Shown here: one piece after another, positions 8,801 to 15,603 of the stretch
Layout of the letters: each line of letters opens with the position of its first letter
Position numbering within the stretch: position 1 is the first letter of the stretch
From: an uncultured bacterium
Lineage (GTDB): Bacteria; Planctomycetota; JAJSAM01; JAJVHW01
Reading direction: 5' to 3'
Length of the DNA stretch: 48,360 nucleotides
Assembly: GCA_937996235.1 (NCBI GenBank)
Contig: CALKVK010000005.1
Span: forward strand, 1-48,360
Notes under the pieces: model-generated
Databases searched by the model: none
What the model was told of the DNA's origin: nothing
Seen by the model: only the letters and a program-made list of their open reading frames with translations
Program-made: the position numbers and the translations under genes

Positions 8801-9209
8801 TCCACGTCGCACCGCTCCTCTGCGCGATGCCGAGCGCGACGTCGGTGCGCTCGCCGAGGCGCCCGCGCTCGCGGGCGCGCGCCTCGGGCGACGTCGCGTC
8901 GAACGCCGGGAACAGCGCGATCGCGGCGCGCTCACCGAGGAAGTGGCGCAGGTCCTCGACGAGGAGCGCGGCCTCGTCGGGCCCCGGCGCGACGACGAGC
9001 CGCGGACGCGGCAGCTCGTCGTCGAGCGCGGCGAGCAGCGCCGCGGCGGCGCTCCCGACGAGCCCGCCGATCTGCAGGCGTCCGCCCGCGGCGACCTGCT
9101 CGCGCGCGAGCCGCGCGACGCGCAGCCCGCGCAGCCCCGCGAGCAGGTCCACGCGCGCGGAGCCGCCCCGGGGCGCGGGCCCCCGCGCTCCCCTCCGCGC
9201 GTCGCCCAC
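5883..9209 (-). CDS. mfd: Transcription-repair coupling factor Mfd
   Basis: A 1108-residue cytosolic DNA translocase that removes stalled RNA polymerase and recruits UvrA. Domains in order are the UvrB-like N-terminal modules (to about residue 400), the RNA-polymerase-interaction domain (about 440-520, DLRIGDAAVHLDHGIGVYKG), the RecG-like helicase and the C-terminal TRCF domain (about 960-1080). The helicase has Walker A GDVGFGKTE near residue 597, the DEEQRFG motif near 697 and TATPIPRTLHMALLGLRD. Length is slightly below the usual 1150. The start is the GTG at 9209, nine bases after the rnc stop codon, with GGAG about 12 bases upstream that lies inside the end of rnc. The tight spacing indicates an rnc-mfd operon. 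Confidence 0.95.
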   Translation of the reverse strand: MGDARRGARGPAPRGGSARVDLLAGLRGLRVARLAREQVAAGGRLQIGGLVGSAAAALLAALDDELPRPRLVVAPGPDEAALLVEDLRHFLGERAAIALFPAFDATSPEARARERGRLGERTDVALGIAQRSGATWIVAPLSALLQPVPGPEELAASSLRFATGERLDVAALAERLTRAGFVRVPMVEAPGEWAQRGGIVDVFPRGRDAPLRVELFGDEIDSLRAFDPATQRSVEPVQVVTVPLLSAEAATGVGAASDAERVRALRRAKLLPDLLPEGALCVHVEEEQAAAWLARFERARPEEELGTMYARFALRELAFPALRLSRAPVVESDGATNARLLTATGLARDLVTFQEAVLALLERNRDVRLLCATSGEAHRVATLLDESGLAGREGLSVEEGRLAHGFQVPELGVALLSYDELFGRTRLPRPTGSLRPAAPAPQWTDLRIGDAAVHLDHGIGVYKGLERREHEGVATEHLTLEFAGGARVYVPVTKASLVHRYVGSGDAAPKLSKIGGREWERRKKAVAASVEGIAAELLETHARRAARPGIAFPPDSPEQLEFEATFPFDLTADQVTALAAIKGDMERDTPMDRLVCGDVGFGKTELAVRAAFKCVMSGRQVAVLVPTTVLAEQHGAVFRDRFASYPVNVAVLSRFRTGREQDEIVAAAGEGRVDVVIGTHRLVSGDVRFRDLGLVVVDEEQRFGVRNKEALRHLRATVDVLTLTATPIPRTLHMALLGLRDISSLTTAPFGRRPIETRVIAPDDGVLRDALLAELERGGQAYFIHNRVASIEGTASKLRELVPEARVAVVHGQLSDAAVEERMLDFVEHRADVLVATTIVESGLDIPNANTIFIDRADWLGLADLHQLRGRVGRYDRRAYCYLIVPPGALPTDAERRVRAVEELSDLGAGFRIAMRDMEIRGAGNLLGAEQSGYIASVGYELYCQLLADAVKKVRRERGAFRVACHVSLPVPTAIPGDYVPDDRQRIDTYRRFSAARDDEEVAALLDECADRFGPPPEAVRLLARLAYIRLAGERIGVTRLTPIVHDGEERILLRCVDPARVKSRLAHLGDRVRPLDKVHAHLLLPRRGLAGFELVDAVLGLLARPGR

Positions 9210-9218
9210 GGCGGACCG

Positions 9219-10958
9219 CTATCTCCTCGGCCGGCGCCGGCGCGGGGCCGGTCGCCGCGACTTCTCGCGCAGGATCTCCTGCAGGGCGCGCTTCGCCGCC
9301 GCCTGCTCGGCGTCCTTCTTCGTCTCGCCCCGCGCGGGGCGGAACCGGCGGCCGCCGACGACCGCGAGCACCTCGTACGTCCGCGCGTGGTCGGGGCCGC
9401 TGCGGCGCAGCACCTCGTAGCGCGGCGTCTCGCCGTACTCGCGCTGCGCCACCTGCTGCAGCACCGACTTGAAGTTCTTCGCGGAGCGGTCGGAGAGCGC
9501 CTCCTCGATGAACGGGTGCAGGATGTCGAGGATGTACAGGCGCACGGCCTCGTAGCCGCGGTCCAGGTACACGCCGCCGACCACCGCCTCGAAGACGTCG
9601 GCGATGAGCGACTTCGGCGGGCCGTCCTTCATCTGGATGCCGCGCCCGACCGCGAGGAAGTGCTCGAGGCCGAGGCGCCGCGCGGCGAGCGCGAGGCCGT
9701 CGGTGCTCACGACGTCGGACTTGACCTTCGTGAGCTCGCCCTCGTCGCAGTCGGGGAGCCGGTTGTAGAGGTACTCGCTGACGACGAGCCCCACCACCGA
9801 GTCGCCGAGGAACTCGATGCGCTCGTAGGACGGGCGCTCCGCACTCTTCACGCTGCTGTGCGTCAGCGCGTTCTCGAGGAAGCGGATGTCGCGGAAGTGG
9901 TAGCCGATCGCGCGCTGGCAGTCCTCGAGGCGCTCCGCGTCGAAGAAGTCGTCGACGTGGCGCAGCGCACCCGGCCGGTGCGGGTCGCGGCGCGACGGCG
10001 CCTCGCGGCGCCGCTCGCGCTGCGGCTCCGGCGCCGCGCGCGGTGCGCGGCGCTCGGGCGCGCGCTGCGGGTGGTCGTCGTCGGCCGCGGCGCGGGTGCT
10101 CGCGCGGCGGCGCTCGTGGGGCCCGAGGTCGCGCGCGTCGTCGTGCGCGTCGTCGTCGTCGCGGTGCGCGGTCTCGCGCCGCCCGGAGTCGCGGGCGTCG
10201 CGGCCGCGGCGGGGCTCGTCGGCGCGGGCGCGCGGCTCCGGCTCGCGTGCCGCCTCGCGCGGCTCGCGCCCGGCCTCGCGCGGCTCGCGCCCGTCGGTCG
10301 CACCGGCCGGTTCGCCGCCGTTGCGCCGGCGGCCGCGTCCGCCGCGGCGCCCGCGACGGCCGCGGCGACGGGCCGGCGCGTCGGCCGCTCCGCCCTCGCC
10401 TTCGTGCGCGGACTCGGTGTCGTCGGCGGACCGCAGCTCGACGGCGCGCTCGTCGTCGGCGACGCCGGCTCCGAAGCCGTCGTCGTCGGCGCGCGGCGCT
10501 GCGCGGCGCGCGGGCGCGGGGGCCGGAGCGGGCGCCGACGCCCTGCGAGCGGGTTCCGGCGCCGCGGCGCGGCGCGCAGGCGGCGGCGCCGCGGGCTCGG
10601 CGGCGGCCTGCGGCGCCGGCTCGACCGGTGTCTGGGCCGGGGCATCGGCCGCGGCGCGGCGCGGTGTCCGCGTGGTGCGGCGGCGGCGCGCGGGCGGCTG
10701 CTCGGTCGCAGCCTCGGTCGCGGTGTCCGCGGCGTCGTCGGCGGCGGCGTCGGCCGCGCGCGCAGCCGGGCGCCTTCGCGTGCGACGGGGCTTCGGGCGC
10801 GCGGGGGCGTCGTCCTCTCCCTCGGCGGGCGGAGCCGGCTCGGTCTCGGGGGCGGCAGGTTCCGCTGCGGCCGCGCGTCGGCCGCGTCCTCCCCGGCGCC
10901 GGGTGCGCGTGCGCTGCGCCGTTCCTTCGGCCTCGTGTGTCGTGTCCGCCGCGGTCAC
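9219..10958 (-). CDS. rnc: Ribonuclease III with a ~330-residue disordered N-terminal extension
   Basis: A double-strand-specific endoribonuclease of 579 residues against about 230 in typical RNase III. Residues about 345-480 form the catalytic domain: ALTHSSV, the signature ERIEFLGDSVVG, and the second metal-binding pair in ADVFEAVVGG. Residues about 495-570 are a double-stranded-RNA-binding domain ending in ETKKDAEQAAAKRALQEIL. The first about 330 residues are low-complexity Ala/Pro/Arg/Glu sequence with an RG-rich island (RRGRRGRRGGRGRRRNGG) and an acidic/His patch. They look disordered and RNA-binding, recalling the RNase E tail. The start GTG at 10958 has GGAGGT about ten bases upstream. 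No in-frame ATG/GTG/TTG exists further upstream although the frame stays open. It is followed nine bases later by mfd. Confidence 0.92.
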   Translation of the reverse strand: MTAADTTHEAEGTAQRTRTRRRGGRGRRAAAAEPAAPETEPAPPAEGEDDAPARPKPRRTRRRPAARAADAAADDAADTATEAATEQPPARRRRTTRTPRRAAADAPAQTPVEPAPQAAAEPAAPPPARRAAAPEPARRASAPAPAPAPARRAAPRADDDGFGAGVADDERAVELRSADDTESAHEGEGGAADAPARRRGRRGRRGGRGRRRNGGEPAGATDGREPREAGREPREAAREPEPRARADEPRRGRDARDSGRRETAHRDDDDAHDDARDLGPHERRRASTRAAADDDHPQRAPERRAPRAAPEPQRERRREAPSRRDPHRPGALRHVDDFFDAERLEDCQRAIGYHFRDIRFLENALTHSSVKSAERPSYERIEFLGDSVVGLVVSEYLYNRLPDCDEGELTKVKSDVVSTDGLALAARRLGLEHFLAVGRGIQMKDGPPKSLIADVFEAVVGGVYLDRGYEAVRLYILDILHPFIEEALSDRSAKNFKSVLQQVAQREYGETPRYEVLRRSGPDHARTYEVLAVVGGRRFRPARGETKKDAEQAAAKRALQEILREKSRRPAPRRRRPRR

Positions 10959-11198
10959 GTCCGCGGGGACCTCCGGCGAGCTCGTGGCCGCCGTGGGGTC
11001 GCTGGTCTGGATGATCGCCTCCGTGTCTCTCTGCGACGCGGGGCACTCGGGGCGCGCGCTCTCGATCGCGAGGGCGGGCGCGCCGGGCGGCCCGGTCCGG
11101 CCGGGCGGTCTCGCCCGTGGCCGCGGTGTCCGTCCGCCGACAGAGGCGGACGCGAGTTCATGGACCCGTCTGCACCGATAGGGGGTGCGCGGATGCTA
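10959..11198 (-). promoter_or_regulatory. Long structured leader and promoter of rnc-mfd
   Basis: A -10-like TAGCAT (11198-11193) predicts transcription starting near 11186, leaving a leader of about 228 bases before the GTG of rnc. The leader contains an 8-base-pair hairpin with a six-base loop (CGTCCGCC / GGCGGACG, 11131-11152) and further GC-rich inverted sequences around 11083-11106. In enterobacteria the rnc leader is a hairpin cut by RNase III itself (established knowledge). Autoregulation here is only an inference from the layout. A short out-of-frame ATG frame begins at 11161 but has no other support. Confidence 0.4.
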
Positions 11199-11257
11199 CC
11201 GGCCCGCCGCCCCTCGGAAACCGCAATTCGCGGCGCGTGGGCGCGTCGCGGCGGGGT

Positions 11258-11764
11258 TCAGCGAGGCTCCAGCCGACGGACGACGTCGTCGGCGGTGTCG
11301 AACTCCCGGTCGCGGCCGGCGCTGCGCAGCCACGCGAGCGCCGCCGCGCCGCGCTCGTAGCGCAGCGGCGTGCCCCACGGATCGAGGGGCGGCGCCTCGG
11401 GCAGCACGCGCGGGAACTCGCGGCTCGCGTAGTGCGTCGCGAGCAGGCGCTCGGCGACGGAGTCGAGCACGAACTCGACCTCCTCGTCCTCCGCGTGCAC
11501 GCGCAGCAGCTCGTCGCGCCGGGCGCGCGCGTCCGAGAGCCCCGCCCGGGCCGACGCCAGCGCCACGGCGGCCATCCCGCCGACGCAGCACACGAAGAGC
11601 GCGCAGCCGGCGGCGGCGAGGCCGACCAGCCAGACCGCGCCGGTCGAGACCGTCGCGCGCGGGCGGCGGTCCGGGGAGTCGGGAGCGACGGAGTCCGCTG
11701 CGTCCGCACCGTCGGCCGCAGCGGCGTCCGCGGGCGAAGGGGCGGGGGACTCGGGCGCCGTCAC
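11258..11764 (-). CDS. Small membrane protein with a GspG-like pseudopilin C-terminus
   Basis: A 168-residue protein. The N-terminal about 38 residues are Ala/Pro/Asp-rich. One membrane segment follows (about 44-68, GAVWLVGLAAAGCALFVCCVGGMAAVAL). The C-terminus has DPWGTPLRYE and GRDREFDTADDVV, which match the calcium-binding C-terminal part of type II secretion major pseudopilins (DPWGxPYxY ... GxDGxxGTxDD). A canonical prepilin leader (G followed by FTLIE) is absent, so it is unlikely to be processed as a normal pilin. The GTG start at 11764 lies two bases after the purH stop, which indicates the same transcript as prfB-purH. Function unknown; it may be a relic or an adapted pseudopilin. 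Confidence 0.7.
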   Translation of the reverse strand: MTAPESPAPSPADAAAADGADAADSVAPDSPDRRPRATVSTGAVWLVGLAAAGCALFVCCVGGMAAVALASARAGLSDARARRDELLRVHAEDEEVEFVLDSVAERLLATHYASREFPRVLPEAPPLDPWGTPLRYERGAAALAWLRSAGRDREFDTADDVVRRLEPR

Positions 11765-11766
11765 GA

Positions 11767-13350
11767 TCAGTGGCGCATGTGGCGCATGCCGGTGAAGACG
11801 AGCGCCGCGCCCGCGGCGTCCGCGCACGCGATGAGGGTGTGGTCGTGGCGGCTGCCGCCGGGCTCGATCACGGCCGTCACACCGGCTGCGAACGCGGGCT
11901 CGAGCGCGTCGGCGAAGGGCACGAACGCGTCGGCGGCGAGCACGGCGCCCTTGGCCGACTCCCCCGCGCGCAGCACGGCGAGGCGCGTCGCGTCCACGCG
12001 CGCGGGCTGCCCCGCGCCGACGCCGACCACGGCGCCGTCGCGCGCGAGCACGACGGCGTCGGACGCGGCGTGCTTCGCGACGATCCAGGCGAGGTCGAGG
12101 TCGGCGCGCTCGGCGTCGGTCGGCGCCCGCGCCGAGACGACGCGCACGCCGCCCTCGGGCACCACGCGCGTGTCGAACTCCTGCACGAGCGCGCCGCCGA
12201 GCACGCGCCGCACGTCGCGGTCGCGCGGACCGAGGTCCGCGGCGATGTCCCCCACCTTCAGCAGCCGCACCGCCTTGCCCCACGGCGCGCCGGAGGTGAG
12301 CACCGCGAGGGCCTTCGGGTCGAAGCCCGGCGCGAGCACGCACTCGACGAAGTTCTCGGGCACGGCCACGGCGCGCGCCGTCTCGACGTCCACCACGCGG
12401 TCGAACGCGAGCACGCAGCCGAACGCGCCCTCGCCCGCCGCGGGCAGCGCGCGCCGGAACGCGTCGGCCGCCGTCGGCGCGAGCGCGCAGCCGACGGGGT
12501 TCGCGTGCTTGACGACGACGACCGCGGCACGTTCGCCGGACAGCGCCCGCGCGAGATCGCGCAGGAGCCGCAGCGCGGCGTCGAGGTCGAGCACGTTGTT
12601 GAACGAGAGCTCCTTGCCCCACAGCACCTCGGCGCGCGCGACCGAGGGCCCGGCGGAGCCGCGCTGCGAGTAGAGCGCCGCGCGCTGGAACGGGTTCTCG
12701 CCGTAGCGCAGGTCGCGCTCCTTCTCGAAGAAGGGCGCGAAGAAGCTCGGGAAGACGTCGCCCGTCTGCGACGCGATGTAGTTCGCGATGGCCGCGTCGT
12801 ACTGCGCCGTCATGCGGAACGCGCCGCGCGCGAGGTCGCGCAGGAGCGCCTCGTCGAGCGCGCCGCCGCCGGCGCGCAGCGCGGCGAGCACCTCGGCGTA
12901 GCGGCGCGGCGAGGTGACCACGGCGACGTGGCGGTGGTTCTTCGCGGCGGCGCGCACGATCGCCGGCCCGCCGACGTCGATCTGCTCGAGCGCCTCGTCG
13001 AAGGCGCAGCCCGGTCGCGCGACGGCCTGCTCGAACGGGTAGAAGTTCGAGCACACGAGGTCGATCGGCGCGATGTCGTGGGCCGCGAGCGCCTCCTGGT
13101 GCGACGGGACGTCGCGCTGCGCCAGGATGCCGCCGGAGATCTTCGGGTGCAGCGTCTTGACGCGGCCGTCGAGGATCTCGGGGAAGCCCGTCACCGCGGC
13201 CACGTCCACCACGCGCACGCCCGCCGAGCGCAGCAGACTGCCCGTGCCGCCGGTCGAGAGGATCTCGACGTCGAGCTCCGCGAGTCCGCGCGCGAAGTCC
13301 ACGATGCCCGTCTTGTCGTGGACGCTGAGCAGCGCGCGCCGCACCTTCAT
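11767..13350 (-). CDS. purH: Bifunctional AICAR formyltransferase / IMP cyclohydrolase
   Basis: A 527-residue enzyme for the last two steps of de novo IMP synthesis. It formylates AICAR with 10-formyl-tetrahydrofolate and closes the ring. The N-terminal IMP cyclohydrolase domain (about 1-140) starts MKVRRALLSVHDKTGIVDFA and has STGGT and GFPEILDGRVKTLHPKISGG. The transformylase domain follows, with LSFNNVLDLDAAL, KHANPVGCA, and the C-terminal GGSRHDHTLIACAD and TGMRHMRH. Its ATG overlaps the prfB stop by four bases (ATGA), so translation is coupled to prfB. The frame is open further upstream inside prfB but that part is a shadow. Confidence 0.95.
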   Translation of the reverse strand: MKVRRALLSVHDKTGIVDFARGLAELDVEILSTGGTGSLLRSAGVRVVDVAAVTGFPEILDGRVKTLHPKISGGILAQRDVPSHQEALAAHDIAPIDLVCSNFYPFEQAVARPGCAFDEALEQIDVGGPAIVRAAAKNHRHVAVVTSPRRYAEVLAALRAGGGALDEALLRDLARGAFRMTAQYDAAIANYIASQTGDVFPSFFAPFFEKERDLRYGENPFQRAALYSQRGSAGPSVARAEVLWGKELSFNNVLDLDAALRLLRDLARALSGERAAVVVVKHANPVGCALAPTAADAFRRALPAAGEGAFGCVLAFDRVVDVETARAVAVPENFVECVLAPGFDPKALAVLTSGAPWGKAVRLLKVGDIAADLGPRDRDVRRVLGGALVQEFDTRVVPEGGVRVVSARAPTDAERADLDLAWIVAKHAASDAVVLARDGAVVGVGAGQPARVDATRLAVLRAGESAKGAVLAADAFVPFADALEPAFAAGVTAVIEPGGSRHDHTLIACADAAGAALVFTGMRHMRH

Positions 13351-14475
13351 GCGTCGTCCCCCGCCGCCTGCGGCGTGCCGCCGCCCTGCGTGCGCGCGCG
13401 CATCTGCGCCTCGATGAACTCCTGGATCTCGCCGTCGAGCACGCCCTGCGTGTCCGACGTCTGGTGGCCCGTGCGCAGGTCCTTGACCATCTGGTACGGG
13501 TGCAGCACGTACGAGCGGATCTGGTAGCCGAAGTCGATCTCGCCCTTCGCGCTGTACGCCTTCTTCAGCTCGCGCTCGCGCTCGATCTCGCGGTGGCGGT
13601 AGAGGCGCGAGACGAGCAGCGCCATCGCCGTCTTGCGGTTCTTGTGCTGGCTGCGCTCCGACTGGCACTGCACGACGATGCCCGTCGGCAGGTGCGTGAT
13701 GCGCACGGCCGACTCGGTCTTGTTGACGTGCTGCCCGCCGGCGCCGCCCGCGCGGAAGGTGTCGATCTGGAGGTCCTTCTCGTTGACCTCGATCTCACCC
13801 TCCTCGAGCTCGGGTACGACGTCCACGGACGCGAACGAGGTCTGGCGGCGGTTGGCCGCGTCGAACGGCGACATGCGCACGAGCCGGTGCACGCCGATCT
13901 CGTTCTTGAGGTAGCCCGTCGCCCACTCGCCGGAGATCTTGTACGTCGCGCGGCGCACGCCCGCCTCCTCGGCGGGGATCTCGTCGGCGAGCTCGACGTC
14001 CCAGCCGGCGCGCTCCGCGTAGCGGATGTACATGCGCGCGAGCATCGCGGCCCAGTCCGCCGCGTCCGTTCCGCCCGCGCCGGCGTGCACCGAGAGGTAG
14101 CACGGCAGGACGTCGTGCGGGTCGCTCATCGCCATCTTGAACTCGAGGTCCGAGAGGGCGCCGAGCAGGCGCTCGAGATCCGCGAGCACCTCGTCGCGCG
14201 TGCCGGCGTCGTCCTCGCCGTCGGCCAGGTCGAGGAGCACGCGCGCGTCGGCGGCCTCGGCGGCGAGACGCGCCGCGGGCCCCACGCGGCCCTTCAGGTA
14301 CTTGAGCTCCTGGACCGTCTTGCGGGCGCGCTCGGGGTCGTCCCAGAAGCCGGGCTGCCCCATCTGGTCCTCGAGCCCGGCGATGCGCTTCAGTCCGCCC
14401 GCGACGTCAAAGGGACTCCTGCAGGGAACGCAGCCTCGTCTCGAGGTCGATCATGCGGTCGTGCACGTCGGCCAT
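13347..14475 (-). CDS. prfB: Peptide chain release factor 2, made by programmed +1 frameshift
   Basis: Cytosolic class-I release factor that ends translation at UGA/UAA. The gene is split. The ATG at 14475 (GAGGAG eight bases upstream) reads 22 codons, MADVHDRMIDLE...SLQESL, to a TGA at 14409-14407. A +1 shift at CTT-TGA-C continues as LDVAGGLKRIAGLEDQMGQPGFWDD to the stop at 13347, giving a 375-residue protein. The RF2 hallmarks are the SPF anticodon tripeptide (VRMSPFDAANRR) and GGQ at residues 246-248 (GGAGGQHVNKTES). Without the shift the N-terminus would be lost. It is first gene of the prfB-purH-pseudopilin-like operon, with a -10-like TACACT upstream. Confidence 0.95.
14406..14420 (-). 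promoter_or_regulatory. Programmed +1 frameshift site of prfB
   Basis: On the minus strand AGGAG-TCC-CTT-TGA-C. An internal Shine-Dalgarno-like AGGAG (14420-14416) sits three bases before the slippery CTT codon, and the in-frame TGA is followed by C. This matches the known RF2 autoregulatory site. Low RF2 slows UGA decoding, and the Shine-Dalgarno contact promotes a shift into the +1 frame. Confidence 0.95.
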
Positions 14476-14524
14476 GGGGTGAGCTCCTCGGTCGCACCGC
14501 CGTCCCGCGACGGGTCCGCGCGCG

Positions 14525-14530
14525 AGTGTA
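14525..14530 (-). promoter_or_regulatory. -10-like TACACT of the prfB-purH operon
   Basis: TACACT on the minus strand, about 50 bases before the prfB ATG. Initiation 6-7 bases downstream gives a leader of about 43 bases with the GAGGAG ribosome binding site. Confidence 0.4.
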
Positions 14531-14598
14531 GCGACCGCTCGTCCGACGCCCCGCGAATGCGGGGGAGCGCCGCCGGGGCGGCCCGGCGACGCGAGCGC

Positions 14599-15603
14599 TC
14601 AGCGACGCGGCGCCTTCGCGGCGTCCGTCGGCGCGGCGCTCGGCGCCCCGCCTCCGCCGACGCGCACGCCCCACGCGGCGTTCGCCCAGGCGTCCGGGTC
14701 GTCGCCGAGGTCCACATGCGCCACGGCGCGCAGCGCGCGCCGCAGACGTCCGCGGCGCGACGGCTCGGTCTCGGTGCGGAACGCCTCGGCGAGGGCAGGG
14801 AGCGACGCGGTGCCGCCGATGCGCTCGAGCGCGCGGACGGCCTCCTGACGCAGATCCCACGGGAGCGGAGCCGTGACGAGCGCACGCACGCGCGGCTCGA
14901 GGCGCCGGAGGCGCTTGTCGTACACGGCCCGCAACGCCTGGATGCGTGCGGCGTCGGAGCCGTCGGCGAGCAGTGCCGCGCAGTAGACGGACGTGTCGCC
15001 GAGCCGCGCGTCGCGCAGGAGGCGCGCCGCATCGAGCCGCGCGGCGTCGCTGCCTTCGCGCAGGATCTGCTCGAGGGCCGGACGCGACCGCGGCCACGCG
15101 GCGGCCACGGTCTCCATCGCCGCCGCCCGCGCGCCCGCGTCGCACGACTCGAAGGCGCGGGCGATCGCAGCCTCCGCTCCCGCGTCCTCGCCGTAGTCCG
15201 GGGGCGCGCCCCCGACCCGCTCGCCGGCGCCGCTCGGTCTGCCGATCCGGATGGGCACCGTGGTTGCGTCCGCACCGGCCGCGGCGTCGCCCTCCGCTGC
15301 CTCCGCGGTCTCCACGGGGTCGTGGGAGGCGCCGTCCGCGCGCTTCGCGGAGGCGCCGCCGCCCGCACCGGCAACACCGCCCGAGGCCGCGTCGCCCGGC
15401 GCGTCCGAGCCCCAGACGAGCCGGCGGACCTCCGCCTCGATGCGAGCCTGGACCTGCGCGTCGTCCGCGCCAGGCGTCGAGCCCGCGCCCCGGTGGAGCG
15501 CGTCCGGCGCGGGCCGTCTGCGGACGACGGCCGCGGTCGCGACGCACAGGAGCGTGCCGACCATGGCCACCGCCGCCGGCACGAAGCGCCACGCTGCCTT
15601 CAC
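14599..15603 (-). CDS. Membrane-anchored HEAT-repeat-like protein
   Basis: A 334-residue protein with an N-terminal membrane segment (about residues 6-26, FVPAAVAMVGTLLCVATAAVV). A Gly/Ala/Pro-rich linker and a helical C-terminal half follow, with degenerate HEAT-like repeats (SDAARLDAARLLRDARLGD, WDLRQEAVRALERIGGTASLPALAEAF). The repeats should serve as a protein-binding surface outside the membrane. The GTG start at 15603 overlaps the stop of the upstream PilX-like gene (GTGA), so it is translated with the pilin-like genes, and it may help their assembly. No enzyme motif is visible. Confidence 0.65.
   Translation of the reverse strand: MKAAWRFVPAAVAMVGTLLCVATAAVVRRRPAPDALHRGAGSTPGADDAQVQARIEAEVRRLVWGSDAPGDAASGGVAGAGGGASAKRADGASHDPVETAEAAEGDAAAGADATTVPIRIGRPSGAGERVGGAPPDYGEDAGAEAAIARAFESCDAGARAAAMETVAAAWPRSRPALEQILREGSDAARLDAARLLRDARLGDTSVYCAALLADGSDAARIQALRAVYDKRLRRLEPRVRALVTAPLPWDLRQEAVRALERIGGTASLPALAEAFRTETEPSRRGRLRRALRAVAHVDLGDDPDAWANAAWGVRVGGGGAPSAAPTDAAKAPRR

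Noticed and set aside
10955..11161. A 68-codon frame starting MNSRPPLSADG in the rnc leader
   Set aside because: Out of frame with rnc, composed of Arg/Pro-rich shadow sequence, no ribosome binding site; treated as leader.
5808..11360. A very long rightward open frame (about 1850 codons) antisense to mfd and rnc
   Set aside because: The opposite strand encodes clear Mfd and RNase III. The antisense frame is Arg/Val/Ala-rich without homology, as expected from GC-rich third positions.
13351..13668. N-terminal extension of PurH into prfB
   Set aside because: Overlaps real prfB codons in another frame; the purH family start MKVRRALLSVHDKTG is at 13350.
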